Virus record (IMG/VR): IMGVR_UViG_3300028925_006118
Coordinates: 1-23,571 of that record
Strand: one strand, 5' to 3'
DNA: 23,571 nucleotides
Origin: a virus
Shown here: positions 13,072 to 20,988 of the stretch, piece by piece
Position numbering within the stretch: position 1 is the first letter of the stretch
How the letters are laid out: every line of letters starts with the position of its first letter
The notes under the pieces: model-generated
What the model was told of the DNA's origin: nothing
What the model saw: the letters and a program-made list of their open reading frames with translations, nothing else
Database searches by the model: none
Translations under genes and position numbers: made by a program

Positions 13072-13395
13072 ATGGATAAAGAGAAACGAGTCTTTGAACT
13101 TTTAGAAAGAATAGGAAAGTTAAAAGAATTGTACGAAATCGAAAACCAAAAGATGCTTAAGATTATTAGAGAAACAAATACTGCAAATCAACAAAACTGG
13201 CAAAACTATAACGAACTTAAAAAACTTTTTAGTACTGCTAACAAATATTTAAATGAAGCACATTCTGTAGCACTACTCGCAACAAAAAGACCTACATATA
13301 AAAGCATATCAGATATAGAAAATAAGTTAATAATTTTTGATGATACTTGGCAAAATGCAAGACATTATTCGATGATAGGTATGCTAACTAGATAG
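13072..13395 (+). CDS. Uncharacterised coiled-coil protein, 107 aa
   Basis: It starts three bases after uvsY and is the last gene of that operon. The first 75 residues are predicted helical with heptad-like leucines (RVFELLERIGKLKELYEIENQKMLKII), followed by a shorter segment with FDDTWQNARHYSMIG. No motif or family is recognised. Its stop lies only four bases from the stop of the convergent minus-strand gene. Confidence 0.6.
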   Translation: MDKEKRVFELLERIGKLKELYEIENQKMLKIIRETNTANQQNWQNYNELKKLFSTANKYLNEAHSVALLATKRPTYKSISDIENKLIIFDDTWQNARHYSMIGMLTR

Positions 13396-13399
13396 TTTA

Positions 13400-14245
13400 T
13401 TAAAGTTTCCCTCTAATACGTTTCCACTGCTCTTGAATCTCATCTGCAAACCATTCTGTATAACTCATACGTCTTAACCAATTACTTCTTCCTGGTTTTG
13501 CTAATGGTTCTAACATTTCACTGCCGACATCATATGCTAAACTATGTTCACTAACAACTGCTGGTACTCCGGCTATTATGCTATTAATGCCAGCATTGCT
13601 ACTGTGGCTAACAGTAAAGTAAGTATGCTCTAGCATTGTCTCTAAGTCAAAACTATCATAAGTTTGTTGTAATTTTTTAGGAACATTCCAAGTACAATTT
13701 TGAGACTGAAACCATTCTTTATCGTATGTAAAACTACTAAAACGAGGATGGTTACGAAGTATAATGGGTTTATCAGTAATAGTACGAATCTTTTCAACTG
13801 TTTGTTTATAGTACTCTCCCATAGTAGGCATGTTACTCCATTGTTGACTATCTCCATGTTGTCCACAAACTAAAACATACTCACCAGTATGCTTCCATGG
13901 TTGTTTAATTAATCCTAACTTAACAAGTCTGTCACTACCTTCATATGTATCTACTGCAAAGTCAGCATCTCTATTGACTCCATTAATTCCTAGTTTCCAA
14001 GTTTTATTTCGAATTAGTCCACCTACCTCGATAACAATCACAGGCTTTCCTTGCTTACGATAATGATCCCAAACTTTCTTATTCTCAGACATTTTACCAG
14101 ACCATAACACACTCCATATCAGAGCAACATCTGCATCCATATTGTCTTCTACAAGTGTATCTGTTGACTTAATTGCTTCTATTAGTTGAGGATAAACCAT
14201 GTTTGCATTAATGGGTAAGTTTTGTGGGTAGTGTGAAACTTGCAT
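13400..14245 (-). CDS. Capsule-type glycosyltransferase (KpsS/KpsC-like fold)
   Basis: This is the only minus-strand gene of the window, 281 residues. The C-terminal half shows a GT-B pattern of capsule polysaccharide synthesis proteins: LVCGQHGDSQQW (about 125-136), IILRNHPRF (161-169) with the His-Pro motif, and SHSSNAGINSIIAGVPAV (213-230), the nucleotide-sugar-binding signature, followed by SEHS. The N-terminal half is a second Rossmann-like half with VIVIEVGG. It would transfer sugar from a nucleotide sugar in the cytoplasm. Two other genes (17412 and 18178) share the C-terminal signature. It is preceded by AAGG and a minus-strand late-type octamer. Acceptor and sugar are unknown. Confidence 0.65.
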   Translation of the reverse strand: MQVSHYPQNLPINANMVYPQLIEAIKSTDTLVEDNMDADVALIWSVLWSGKMSENKKVWDHYRKQGKPVIVIEVGGLIRNKTWKLGINGVNRDADFAVDTYEGSDRLVKLGLIKQPWKHTGEYVLVCGQHGDSQQWSNMPTMGEYYKQTVEKIRTITDKPIILRNHPRFSSFTYDKEWFQSQNCTWNVPKKLQQTYDSFDLETMLEHTYFTVSHSSNAGINSIIAGVPAVVSEHSLAYDVGSEMLEPLAKPGRSNWLRRMSYTEWFADEIQEQWKRIRGKL

Positions 14246-14253
14246 GATAAATA
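14246..14253 (+). promoter_or_regulatory. Late-type promoter of the glycan operon, GATAAATA
   Basis: A one-mismatch match to TATAAATA lies in the 46-base divergent gap. The expected start near 14259 leaves about 33 bases with AAGGA before ATG 14292. Confidence 0.45.
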
Positions 14254-14261
14254 CCTTTATA

Positions 14262-14273
14262 ATATACGTATAT
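14262..14273. promoter_or_regulatory. 12-bp palindrome in the divergent intergenic gap
   Basis: ATATACGTATAT is a perfect palindrome centred between the two divergent genes and between two opposed late-type octamers. It could be an operator or simply AT-rich sequence. It shares TATACG with the inverted repeat at the gp32 promoter. Confidence 0.3.
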
Positions 14274-14280
14274 ATTTAGT
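14273..14280 (-). promoter_or_regulatory. Late-type promoter of the minus-strand glycosyltransferase, ACTAAATA
   Basis: Read on the minus strand, 14280 to 14273 is ACTAAATA, identical to the octamers at 2816 and 9277. The expected start near 14267 is 22 bases before the ATG at 14245. Confidence 0.45.
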
Positions 14281-14291
14281 TAAGGAATTAC

Positions 14292-15179
14292 ATGAAATTA
14301 TCAGTTTTTAGTACTTGGCATCCAGCAGGATACGATAAGTATGGCAGAAATTTTATACAAGGATATATTAATTGTTGGCCAAAAGAGGTACCTCTAACAA
14401 TATATGCTGAAGATCATATACCAGAAGTTCCTAACTATATAAACATTTTAGATCAAAGAACAACACTGCAAGACTTAAAAGCATGGCAAGAGAGACATAA
14501 AGACAATCCACATGCACACGGTCATAACAAAGATATGACAAAGAAAAGTTTTCTCTGGGATGCCAGTAGATTTGCAAATAAAACATTTGCACTTTGGCAT
14601 TTCGCAAAACACACAGACTCAGATGTAATGATCTGGTGTGATGCTGATGTCAGAACGCACACTACAATGAGTCTACAATTTTTACAAGACATATCGCCTA
14701 ACGAAGACCAACTAGTAACATACTTAGGTCGTAAGACCTGGCCTGAATGTGGATGGATGATGTTTAATAGAAAGCATCCAAAGTTTCAAGAGTTTATAGA
14801 TCTATGGCGTTGGATATACGAAAGTGATGACATATTTAAACATGCAGAGTATCATGATAGTTTTATATTTGGAGAATTAGTACAAGAATATAAACGCAAC
14901 GGAACATTGTTTAATAACCTAGGAAGTGATAGTTCTGGAGGACATATTTTTATTAATAGTGTACTAGGAAGATATATGGATCATTTAAAAGGATTCAGAA
15001 AAGAAGTAGGAAAAAGTTTAGCAAGAGACTTAGTTGGTAGTTTCCAACATAAGGATAACGATTGGTGGCAAGATTTACGGCATGTAACAAAAGCAGAAGT
15101 TAAAGAAGAGAAACGAAAGAACCCACACGAGTATGATGCAACACAACAACATACTAGTAAAGGTATAAAAAATGAATAA
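14292..15179 (+). CDS. GT-A type glycosyltransferase
   Basis: This 295-residue protein has a metal-binding DxD motif in VMIWCDADV (DAD at 117-119), preceded by a Rossmann-like N-terminus MKLSVFSTWHPAGYDKYGRN. GWMMFNRKHPKFQEF and an aromatic stretch WRWIYESDD follow. This is the pattern of cytoplasmic nucleotide-sugar-dependent transferases. The C-terminal about 40 residues are Lys/Glu-rich. It begins the seven-gene operon and overlaps the next gene by eight bases. AAGGA precedes the start. Family and sugar cannot be named more closely. Confidence 0.65.
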   Translation: MKLSVFSTWHPAGYDKYGRNFIQGYINCWPKEVPLTIYAEDHIPEVPNYINILDQRTTLQDLKAWQERHKDNPHAHGHNKDMTKKSFLWDASRFANKTFALWHFAKHTDSDVMIWCDADVRTHTTMSLQFLQDISPNEDQLVTYLGRKTWPECGWMMFNRKHPKFQEFIDLWRWIYESDDIFKHAEYHDSFIFGELVQEYKRNGTLFNNLGSDSSGGHIFINSVLGRYMDHLKGFRKEVGKSLARDLVGSFQHKDNDWWQDLRHVTKAEVKEEKRKNPHEYDATQQHTSKGIKNE

Positions 15180-15840
15180 GATATTCCCTCTTATATTTAA
15201 AAAAGACCTTTACTTAGATTACGAAGATCATTTATTTGCACACAACAAAATTGACAGAGTCCCTAATCAATTAAATAAACATTATCGTTATGTAAAACAG
15301 TATTGGGAATTAACTAAAAAAAGAACTGCTATTGATATTGGTTGTAGATTTGGCGAGTATACACATTACCTAGTAAAACACTTTGATAATGTGAAATGTT
15401 TTGAACCTAGAGAAAATTGTTTAAACTATCAGTTTAACCGAAACGTACCAAAAGATAAAGTTACTGTTTATCCATATGCACTTGGAGAGAATAACGGAAC
15501 AGTAGAGATGTATGGTGGAGCAATATTTAACCAAACAATTAGAGACACAATAAAAGAGAAAAACATAAAAAGATGTCCAGTCTATACATTAGATACTTTT
15601 CAATTTGATGATGTTGATCTTATTAAAATTGATGTAGAAGGATACGAAACTAAAGTAATACACGGTTCATTGGCAACAATAGAGAAGCACAGACCATTAA
15701 TGATAATAGAACAAAACGGTAGTGATCTATTATGGGGGTGGGAAAATAAAGAAAACGAAACTGTAGAATTACTACAAAGTTTAGACTACGTTATAGTTGA
15801 TAAAATTAAAAATGATTATGTTTTAAGGAGTAATAAATGA
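15172..15840 (+). CDS. FkbM-family SAM-dependent methyltransferase
   Basis: Its 222 residues have a class I methyltransferase fold with AIDIGCRFGEYTHYL (53-67) as SAM motif I, CFEPRENC (76-83) with the acidic ribose-binding Glu, and the FkbM signature VDLIKIDVEGYE (148-159). FkbM proteins mostly O-methylate sugars. In this setting methylation of a glycan made by the neighbouring transferases is likely. It overlaps the gene before by eight bases and the gene after by four (ATGA), with AAAGG upstream of the start. No truncation is seen. Confidence 0.8.
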   Translation: MNKIFPLIFKKDLYLDYEDHLFAHNKIDRVPNQLNKHYRYVKQYWELTKKRTAIDIGCRFGEYTHYLVKHFDNVKCFEPRENCLNYQFNRNVPKDKVTVYPYALGENNGTVEMYGGAIFNQTIRDTIKEKNIKRCPVYTLDTFQFDDVDLIKIDVEGYETKVIHGSLATIEKHRPLMIIEQNGSDLLWGWENKENETVELLQSLDYVIVDKIKNDYVLRSNK

Positions 15841-16610
15841 ATAATCTAAGTGTACTACAAAATGTGAAGCAAGTATTTAATACCCCGTATCCACATGTAT
15901 GTGTTGAAGATGCTTTGCCAGAACACATATATAAAGAATTAGAAGAAACATTTCCAGAGGCACTTGTTACTAACACAATACCACATGATGGTGGGATAAC
16001 ATACAGATACAAATGTAAAGAAGCAAAAGAAGGAGTGCTACCTCCTATATGGCAAGACTTTTTTGCTTATCATACAAGTCCAGAGTACTTCAAGTCATGT
16101 ATCAGTTTATTTGGTAATAGCATAGAAACTTATTATACTCAGTATAGAGACTTACTTAATGCAGATAATGTTACTGTTAGAGACATTGATAATAGTGGAT
16201 CGTATGTTACTGATTGTCAGTTTGTAATACACGAGCCAGTTGCTGAAACAGGAACTAGCCGTACGCCACATCTGGATAACCCTGTGGAAATTTATGCAGG
16301 ATTGTTATATATGAGAAAGATAACCGACACTAGTGCAGGAGGCAACTTTACGATACACGAGCAAACTGGAACTATTCAAGAAGTAAACAAAACACTTGGT
16401 AGACAGGTTGCTAACAATCTACATAAGCCGATCAAAGAAGTGCCGTACAAAGCAAATAGTTTTTGTATGTTTCTAAATGTAATGGGAAGTATACATAGTG
16501 TAACTCCAAGAATAAATCCAATAGAACATAGACGTAGTATTAACATTATCGGAGAGTATAACCGTAACGGCAAGATGTGGAAAGTACAGGAAATTAAGAA
16601 TGGCTTTTAA
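15837..16610 (+). CDS. 2OG-Fe(II) oxygenase, prolyl-4-hydroxylase-like
   Basis: The 257-residue protein holds the 2-His-1-Asp iron triad in a double-stranded beta-helix: HLD (H145, D147) and the distal His in GSIHSVTPR (H220), with Arg225 or R232/R233 for 2-oxoglutarate. A typical GGNFTIHE loop (about 168-175) follows the first motif. Members hydroxylate proteins, sugars or small molecules using 2-oxoglutarate and O2. Such enzymes are common in marine phages beside glycan genes, with targets mostly unknown. It overlaps the FkbM gene by four bases and the next methyltransferase by eleven, and has AAGGAG. Confidence 0.75.
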   Translation: MNNLSVLQNVKQVFNTPYPHVCVEDALPEHIYKELEETFPEALVTNTIPHDGGITYRYKCKEAKEGVLPPIWQDFFAYHTSPEYFKSCISLFGNSIETYYTQYRDLLNADNVTVRDIDNSGSYVTDCQFVIHEPVAETGTSRTPHLDNPVEIYAGLLYMRKITDTSAGGNFTIHEQTGTIQEVNKTLGRQVANNLHKPIKEVPYKANSFCMFLNVMGSIHSVTPRINPIEHRRSINIIGEYNRNGKMWKVQEIKNGF

Positions 16611-17412
16611 CAATATAATGCAACTAGCAACTGCAAAACTAGTTAAAGATTTTAAACCAAATGCAACAGTAGTCGAATGGGGTAATCAAAGATTTAGATA
16701 CAACGAGGTCTGGACAGAAAAACTAAAAGAAGTTAGTGGTAAACAAATTCGTAAGCCTGTTAAATATGTTTGGGAATACTTTGAAGATTTAGGATTTAGT
16801 GACTACCTTGCTATTGACATTAATACAGAACTTCGTGCTATTGCAATGGACTTAAACTTTATCTTAAAAGACAAATACGACTACACAACTGAATTTGATT
16901 ATGTAACAAATAACGGCACAGGTGAGCACATATTTGATCAACGTACAGTATTTGAGAACATGCATAATTTGTGTAAACCAGGCGGTATAATGATTAATGT
17001 ATTGCCTTTTGCTCCTTGGTTTAACCATTGTTTTTATAGTTACCATCCAGGTTTGTTCCGTGACATAGCCGCAGCAAATGGATATAAATGGAAGTTTATG
17101 TGGCTTGCACAAAACACAGGAAAGTATATTGAAGCACCGACAGATATTAATAGTTGGGGATTCTTTGAACAGAAAAAAGCAAGGACTCCAATAAGTGATT
17201 TAGAAAAAGCATACGACGAACTACACCAAAGAGATAGTGCTAAACCTCAAAACATTAGTATTGTTACTGCTTATCAAAAAGTCTTAGACAAGCCATTTCA
17301 GATACCTTTCCAAGGACGTTATGTAAACGATATCGTAGAGAACTTAAAATCAGAATATAGTGAAGATAATATAGATGTTAGACAAACAAACCATAAGAGT
17401 GCAACCTACTAA
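16600..17412 (+). CDS. Class I SAM-dependent methyltransferase
   Basis: The 270-residue protein has a glycine-poor motif I (VVEWGNQRF, about 24-32), DYLAIDINTELRAIAMDL at the adenine-ribose site and FDYVTNNGTGEHIFDQ. The post-motif block FENMHNLCKPGGIMINVLPF is typical of methyltransferase_11/23-like enzymes. The C-terminal half (about 170-270) is helical and not recognised. It belongs to the overlapping glycan operon (starts 11 bases before the previous stop, one-base TAATG overlap with the next). A role in methylating a sugar or lipid-linked glycan is inferred. Motif I departs from the usual E/DxGxGxG. Confidence 0.65.
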   Translation: MAFNNIMQLATAKLVKDFKPNATVVEWGNQRFRYNEVWTEKLKEVSGKQIRKPVKYVWEYFEDLGFSDYLAIDINTELRAIAMDLNFILKDKYDYTTEFDYVTNNGTGEHIFDQRTVFENMHNLCKPGGIMINVLPFAPWFNHCFYSYHPGLFRDIAAANGYKWKFMWLAQNTGKYIEAPTDINSWGFFEQKKARTPISDLEKAYDELHQRDSAKPQNISIVTAYQKVLDKPFQIPFQGRYVNDIVENLKSEYSEDNIDVRQTNHKSATY

Positions 17413-18185
17413 TGACATTACATTATAATATATCTAATCCTAACAGTAAATGTAATTGGGTTATGGACAGTCTTAAGAAAGGTTGGTCGGATGATAGTAA
17501 TCATTATTGGGGGTTCATACAAGACAACGATAGACTTATTAGGAACCATCAGGATCAGTTTGAAGATTTTTACTTCTGGGATATGCCTTACTATGGAAGG
17601 TATGGAGTTGTGGATGACCACTATTGGAGAGTTAGTAAAAATGGGATACACCCTACCAAGGTAACCAGTAGACCAACTGACAGATTTGAAAAATGGAACA
17701 TAGATATTAAAGACTGGGATAAACAAGGAGAAGAGATACTTGTTTGTCCTAGTAGTAACACAATGTCATATTGGTGTACTAGTCAACACGAAAGAGTATG
17801 GACACAACAAACAATAGCAGAATTATCAAAGCATACTGATAGACCTATTAGAGTTAGATCAAAACCAAGAACAGAAAAGACTAGCGGACCAGTAGCACAA
17901 AAGGAACTAGGGCTACCTAGTGTGCAAGAAGATATACAAAATGCTTTTGCAGTTGTAACTAGTGTAAGTCTAGTAGCAGTAGAAGCAATAACAAACGGAA
18001 TACCAGTATTTTGTCATCCTCTTAGTTTTGCTAGTCCTATTAGTAGTGTAGACATAAGTAAAATTGAAAATCCAATATACAGTGATAAACGATTGGAATG
18101 GCTAAGTCATTTAGCATATTGTCAATTCACAGAAAAAGAAACGTCTAACGGAATTGCATATGAGTCATGGAGAACTTATGTCTAA
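17412..18185 (+). CDS. Capsule-type glycosyltransferase, tandem copy 1
   Basis: This 257-residue protein is related to the next gene. Both have a W-R/L-R/L-V/L-SKN segment, a TSRPTDRFEKW/KTPKTGRWEEK block, an ILVCPSS/ILVIPPT strand-loop and an R-x-K-P-R/N turn (IRVRSKPR, about 146-153). Both also carry the nucleotide-binding patch (VVTSVSLVAVEAITNGIPVFCHP, about 181-203) of capsule polysaccharide transferases. It starts in a TAATG overlap. It is slightly shorter at the N-terminus than its neighbour. Substrate unknown. The CHP sequence replaces the usual Ser/Glu after GIP. Confidence 0.6.
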   Translation: MTLHYNISNPNSKCNWVMDSLKKGWSDDSNHYWGFIQDNDRLIRNHQDQFEDFYFWDMPYYGRYGVVDDHYWRVSKNGIHPTKVTSRPTDRFEKWNIDIKDWDKQGEEILVCPSSNTMSYWCTSQHERVWTQQTIAELSKHTDRPIRVRSKPRTEKTSGPVAQKELGLPSVQEDIQNAFAVVTSVSLVAVEAITNGIPVFCHPLSFASPISSVDISKIENPIYSDKRLEWLSHLAYCQFTEKETSNGIAYESWRTYV

Positions 18186-19101
18186 AAATTTAGTTATATA
18201 TACTACTGCAAGAGCAAGAACATCAAAGTTAATGTTCTTATTTGCAGATGGAGTCGCTGAACAAACACCCAACGAATGGGATATCAAAATAATATCTATT
18301 GATAGATTTTTAGAAAGTTCAGCACATCCTAAAGATACAAATGCAATCGCATGTTTTGGAATACTTAGAGGTACCGGCATGGCATTACAGGAAGCGGCTA
18401 GACTAGGTATAGACAGATACTTTATAGATCATGCTTACTTTAGTAGAGGGTATGGAGGAGAAGGATGGCTACGTCTTAGTAAGAACAGACATACATTAAA
18501 TTATATTAAGACACCTAAAACTGGCAGGTGGGAAGAAAAGTTTGCCAGAGAGTATGAACATCAAATTAAACCTTGGAAACATAAAGCAAGTAGAGGAGAT
18601 AAAATATTAGTAATACCTCCGACACATGCGATAAAATGGTACTTTGGGTGTCATAATTGGGAAAAAGAGATACTTGTAAAATTAAAAAAATACTTGCCAG
18701 AATATCTGCATTGTAAGATTAAAATAAGACCAAAGCCAAACGAGCCTATTGTAGATAAACTAGGCAACTTACTTCGTTTTGACAAGACGGTTCCTGAAGA
18801 TGCAGTGTCGTTAGAACAAGACTTGACAGAAGCCAATATAGTAATAGCATACAATAGCAACGTAACATTAGAGGCAACTAGATTAGGCATACCAGTAATT
18901 ACTACTCGACATAATAGTTGCTATCCGATAAGTTTTAAAATAGAAGACTTAATGATTAATTTTCATAATCCAAAGTTTGATGTAGAGCCTGACAGGTTAA
19001 CTTTGTTTAGATGGCTGGCTAATAATCAATTTACAAAACAAGAATTTAGAACAGGATATGCTTGGAAAATAGTTAATCAGTTTCAAGGAGATGCAACATG
19101 A
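18178..19101 (+). CDS. Capsule-type glycosyltransferase, tandem copy 2
   Basis: ATG 18178, eight bases inside the previous gene with GGAG upstream, was preferred to an upstream in-frame TTG at 18154. It encodes 307 residues. Motifs are ILVIPPTHAIKWYFG (about 143-157), IKIRPKPNEP (181-190) and IVIAYNSNVTLEATRLGIPVIT (221-242), then WLANNQFTKQEFRTG at the end. The layout equals copy 1 and more loosely the minus-strand gene at 13400-14245. The C-terminal HNSCYPISF differs from the copy-1 CHPLSFASPI, so acceptor or donor use may have diverged. It overlaps the next gene by four bases (ATGA). Confidence 0.6.
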   Translation: MSKNLVIYTTARARTSKLMFLFADGVAEQTPNEWDIKIISIDRFLESSAHPKDTNAIACFGILRGTGMALQEAARLGIDRYFIDHAYFSRGYGGEGWLRLSKNRHTLNYIKTPKTGRWEEKFAREYEHQIKPWKHKASRGDKILVIPPTHAIKWYFGCHNWEKEILVKLKKYLPEYLHCKIKIRPKPNEPIVDKLGNLLRFDKTVPEDAVSLEQDLTEANIVIAYNSNVTLEATRLGIPVITTRHNSCYPISFKIEDLMINFHNPKFDVEPDRLTLFRWLANNQFTKQEFRTGYAWKIVNQFQGDAT

Positions 19102-19781
19102 ATAATATCTACGTTGGGTGGGATAGCAGAGAAGACATTGCGTATCAAGTATGTGAGCATAGCATTCTAAGAAGAACATATCGTGGCTTTACTAATGTAA
19201 CCCCTCTAAAGCAAAACGAACTCAGAGACCGTAAGTTATACTGGCGTGAGACAGATAAACTTTCTAGTACAGAATTTACATTTACAAGATTCTTGGTTCC
19301 TCATTTAAATGAATACAAAGGATGGGCTGTATTCTGTGATTGCGATATGGTTTGGTTAACTGATGCTAGTGATCTATTTTTAAACAAGGATCCTAGTAAA
19401 GCAGTGTATGTTGTTAAACACGATTATACTCCGCCTGAGGGCACTAAGATGGATGGACAACTACAGTTACCTTATCCTCGTAAAAATTGGAGTAGTTTTA
19501 TATTATGGAATTGTGAACATCCTAAGAACAAACTACTAGACTTAGAAACAGTTAACAATCAAGCAGGGCAATGGTTACATAGATTTAGTTGGTTAGATGA
19601 TGAAGACATAGGCGAACTAAATCTAGAATGGAATTGGTTAGTAGGACATTATACTGCACCAGCAGACGGCGAACCTAAAGTATTACATTATACAGAAGGA
19701 GGCCCTTGGTTTGAGAATATGCGTGATTGTGAATATGATCATATATGGAAGAAGGAAGTTATTAACTTATATAGTTCTTAA
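19098..19781 (+). CDS. GT8-like glycosyltransferase
   Basis: This 227-residue protein begins with a nucleotide-binding strand (MNNIYVGWDSREDIAYQVCEHS), has a metal-binding FCDCDMVW motif (DCD 81-83) and a C-terminal LHYTEGGPWF motif (about 196-205). The last is a variant of the HxxGxxKPW block of GT8 enzymes. It acts in the cytoplasm on nucleotide sugars. It is the last gene of the overlapping operon, with AAGGAG before the start. Family naming is from motif order, and the specific sugar is unknown. No terminator follows clearly before the next promoter. Confidence 0.7.
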   Translation: MNNIYVGWDSREDIAYQVCEHSILRRTYRGFTNVTPLKQNELRDRKLYWRETDKLSSTEFTFTRFLVPHLNEYKGWAVFCDCDMVWLTDASDLFLNKDPSKAVYVVKHDYTPPEGTKMDGQLQLPYPRKNWSSFILWNCEHPKNKLLDLETVNNQAGQWLHRFSWLDDEDIGELNLEWNWLVGHYTAPADGEPKVLHYTEGGPWFENMRDCEYDHIWKKEVINLYSS

Positions 19782-19798
19782 AACTAATTAATAAAAAC

Positions 19799-19827
19799 TT
19801 GATATTCTAACATTTTTATGTTACACT
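19799..19827 (+). promoter_or_regulatory. sigma70-like promoter of the purine cassette
   Basis: TTGATA (19799-19804), a 17-base spacer and TACACT (19822-19827) match the consensus at 9 of 12 positions with ideal spacing. The expected start is near 19834, leaving an 86-base leader. The -35 is weaker than that of gp32. Confidence 0.5.
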
Positions 19828-19859
19828 TATAACTAAGTACTAACTTAAAGTACTAAAAA

Positions 19860-19896
19860 AGGCAGAGTCGATCCTGCCTGTTCTTACAAGAAGAAC
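19860..19896 (+). promoter_or_regulatory. Two adjacent hairpins in the BMP gene leader
   Basis: AGGCAG (19860-19865)/CTGCCT (19874-19879) forms a 6-bp stem with an 8-base loop. Directly after it, GTTCTT (19880-19885)/AAGAAC (19891-19896) forms a second. AAAGGA and ATG 19920 follow. The pair could be a translation-control element or riboswitch-like leader, but no known riboswitch core is recognised. Confidence 0.4.
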
Positions 19897-19919
19897 TAAC
19901 ACCCTCGAAAGGATAATCG

Positions 19920-20987
19920 ATGAAACTATTAAAACTGTTGGCAGTTGCACTGTCAGTTATGTTTTTCAGTACTGCGTATGCTGAAGACAAAGTAAAAGTT
20001 GGTTTTATCTATGTTGGCCCTACTGGCGATCATGGATGGACTTATAGACACGATATAGGAAGACAAGATGTTGAGAAGCATTTTGGAGACAAAGTAGTTA
20101 CCAAGTACATTGAATCGGTAGAAGAAGGCCCCGATGCCGCAAGAGTTATGCGGGCAATGGCAAGCGAAGGTATGGATATTATATTTGCAACATCATTTGG
20201 TTATATGAATCAAATGGTAAAAGTAGCAAAAGAATTTCCAAACGTAAAGTTTGAACATGCTACAGGATACAAACAAGGACCTAACTTAGCAACATACGGA
20301 TTAAGATTATACCAAGCAAGACACGTACAAGGTGTAATTGCAGGGTTGATGACAAAGACAAATAAAATTTGTTACGTTGGTGCATTTCCAATTCCAGAAG
20401 TTATTCGTGAAATTAACACGTATTACTTAGGTGCAAAGAGTGTAAATCCAGATGTTGATATTGACATTGTTTGGGTAAACACTTGGTATGACCCAGGCAA
20501 AGAAGGACAGGCTGCAGAAGTGTTAATTGCAGACGGTTGTGATATGGTTGCTCAGCATACTGATTCACCTGCTCCATTACAAACTGCACAAAAGTTAGGT
20601 AAACTAGGTTTTGGACAAGCATCAGATCAAATGAGGTTTGCTCCTAAGGCTCAGTTAACTGCAACTATTGACAACTGGTCACCTTACTATATTGCAAGAG
20701 TACAAGCAGTATTAGATGGTACATGGAAGTCAGGAGACTACTTTGGTGGTATGATTGATGGCACCGTTGGAATGGCACCGTTTGCAAATATGCCTGCAGA
20801 CGTTGAAGCGAAGGCGGCTAAGATCAAAGACGATATTAAGAATGGCAAGTACCATGCTTTTACTGGACCTATCAAAGACAACAATGGTAAGTTACAATTA
20901 AAAGACGGTGAGATTGCAAGTGACGCACAACTAAACAGCATGATGTACTACGTTGAAGGCATCGACGCTAAAGTGCCAGGTATGTAA
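19920..20987 (+). CDS. BMP-family periplasmic substrate-binding protein (purine-type)
   Basis: Its 355 residues start with a Sec signal peptide MKLLKLLAVALSVMFFSTAYA, cleaved before EDKVKVGF. There is no lipobox Cys, so it would be soluble in the periplasm. The mature part is a BMP/Med (basic membrane protein) family binding protein. GFIYVGPTGDHGWTYRHD (28-45), FATSFGYMNQMVKVAKEFP (about 89-108), VIREINTYYLGAKSVNP and DMVAQHTDSPAPLQTAQ mark the two lobes and hinge. BMP proteins bind nucleosides or purines for ABC importers. Some alphaproteobacterial members are reported bound to adenine (recalled, not verified). Apt lies two genes downstream, which fits. AAAGGA precedes ATG. Confidence 0.8.
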   Translation: MKLLKLLAVALSVMFFSTAYAEDKVKVGFIYVGPTGDHGWTYRHDIGRQDVEKHFGDKVVTKYIESVEEGPDAARVMRAMASEGMDIIFATSFGYMNQMVKVAKEFPNVKFEHATGYKQGPNLATYGLRLYQARHVQGVIAGLMTKTNKICYVGAFPIPEVIREINTYYLGAKSVNPDVDIDIVWVNTWYDPGKEGQAAEVLIADGCDMVAQHTDSPAPLQTAQKLGKLGFGQASDQMRFAPKAQLTATIDNWSPYYIARVQAVLDGTWKSGDYFGGMIDGTVGMAPFANMPADVEAKAAKIKDDIKNGKYHAFTGPIKDNNGKLQLKDGEIASDAQLNSMMYYVEGIDAKVPGM

Positions 20988-20988
20988 T

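Noticed and set aside
19782-19798. A terminator between the GT8-like gene and the BMP promoter
   Set aside because: The AT-rich sequence forms no convincing hairpin followed by a T run, so none is called.
19834-19919. Purine or other known riboswitch in the BMP leader
   Set aside because: The two hairpins lack the conserved junction and loop-loop sequences of the known purine type.
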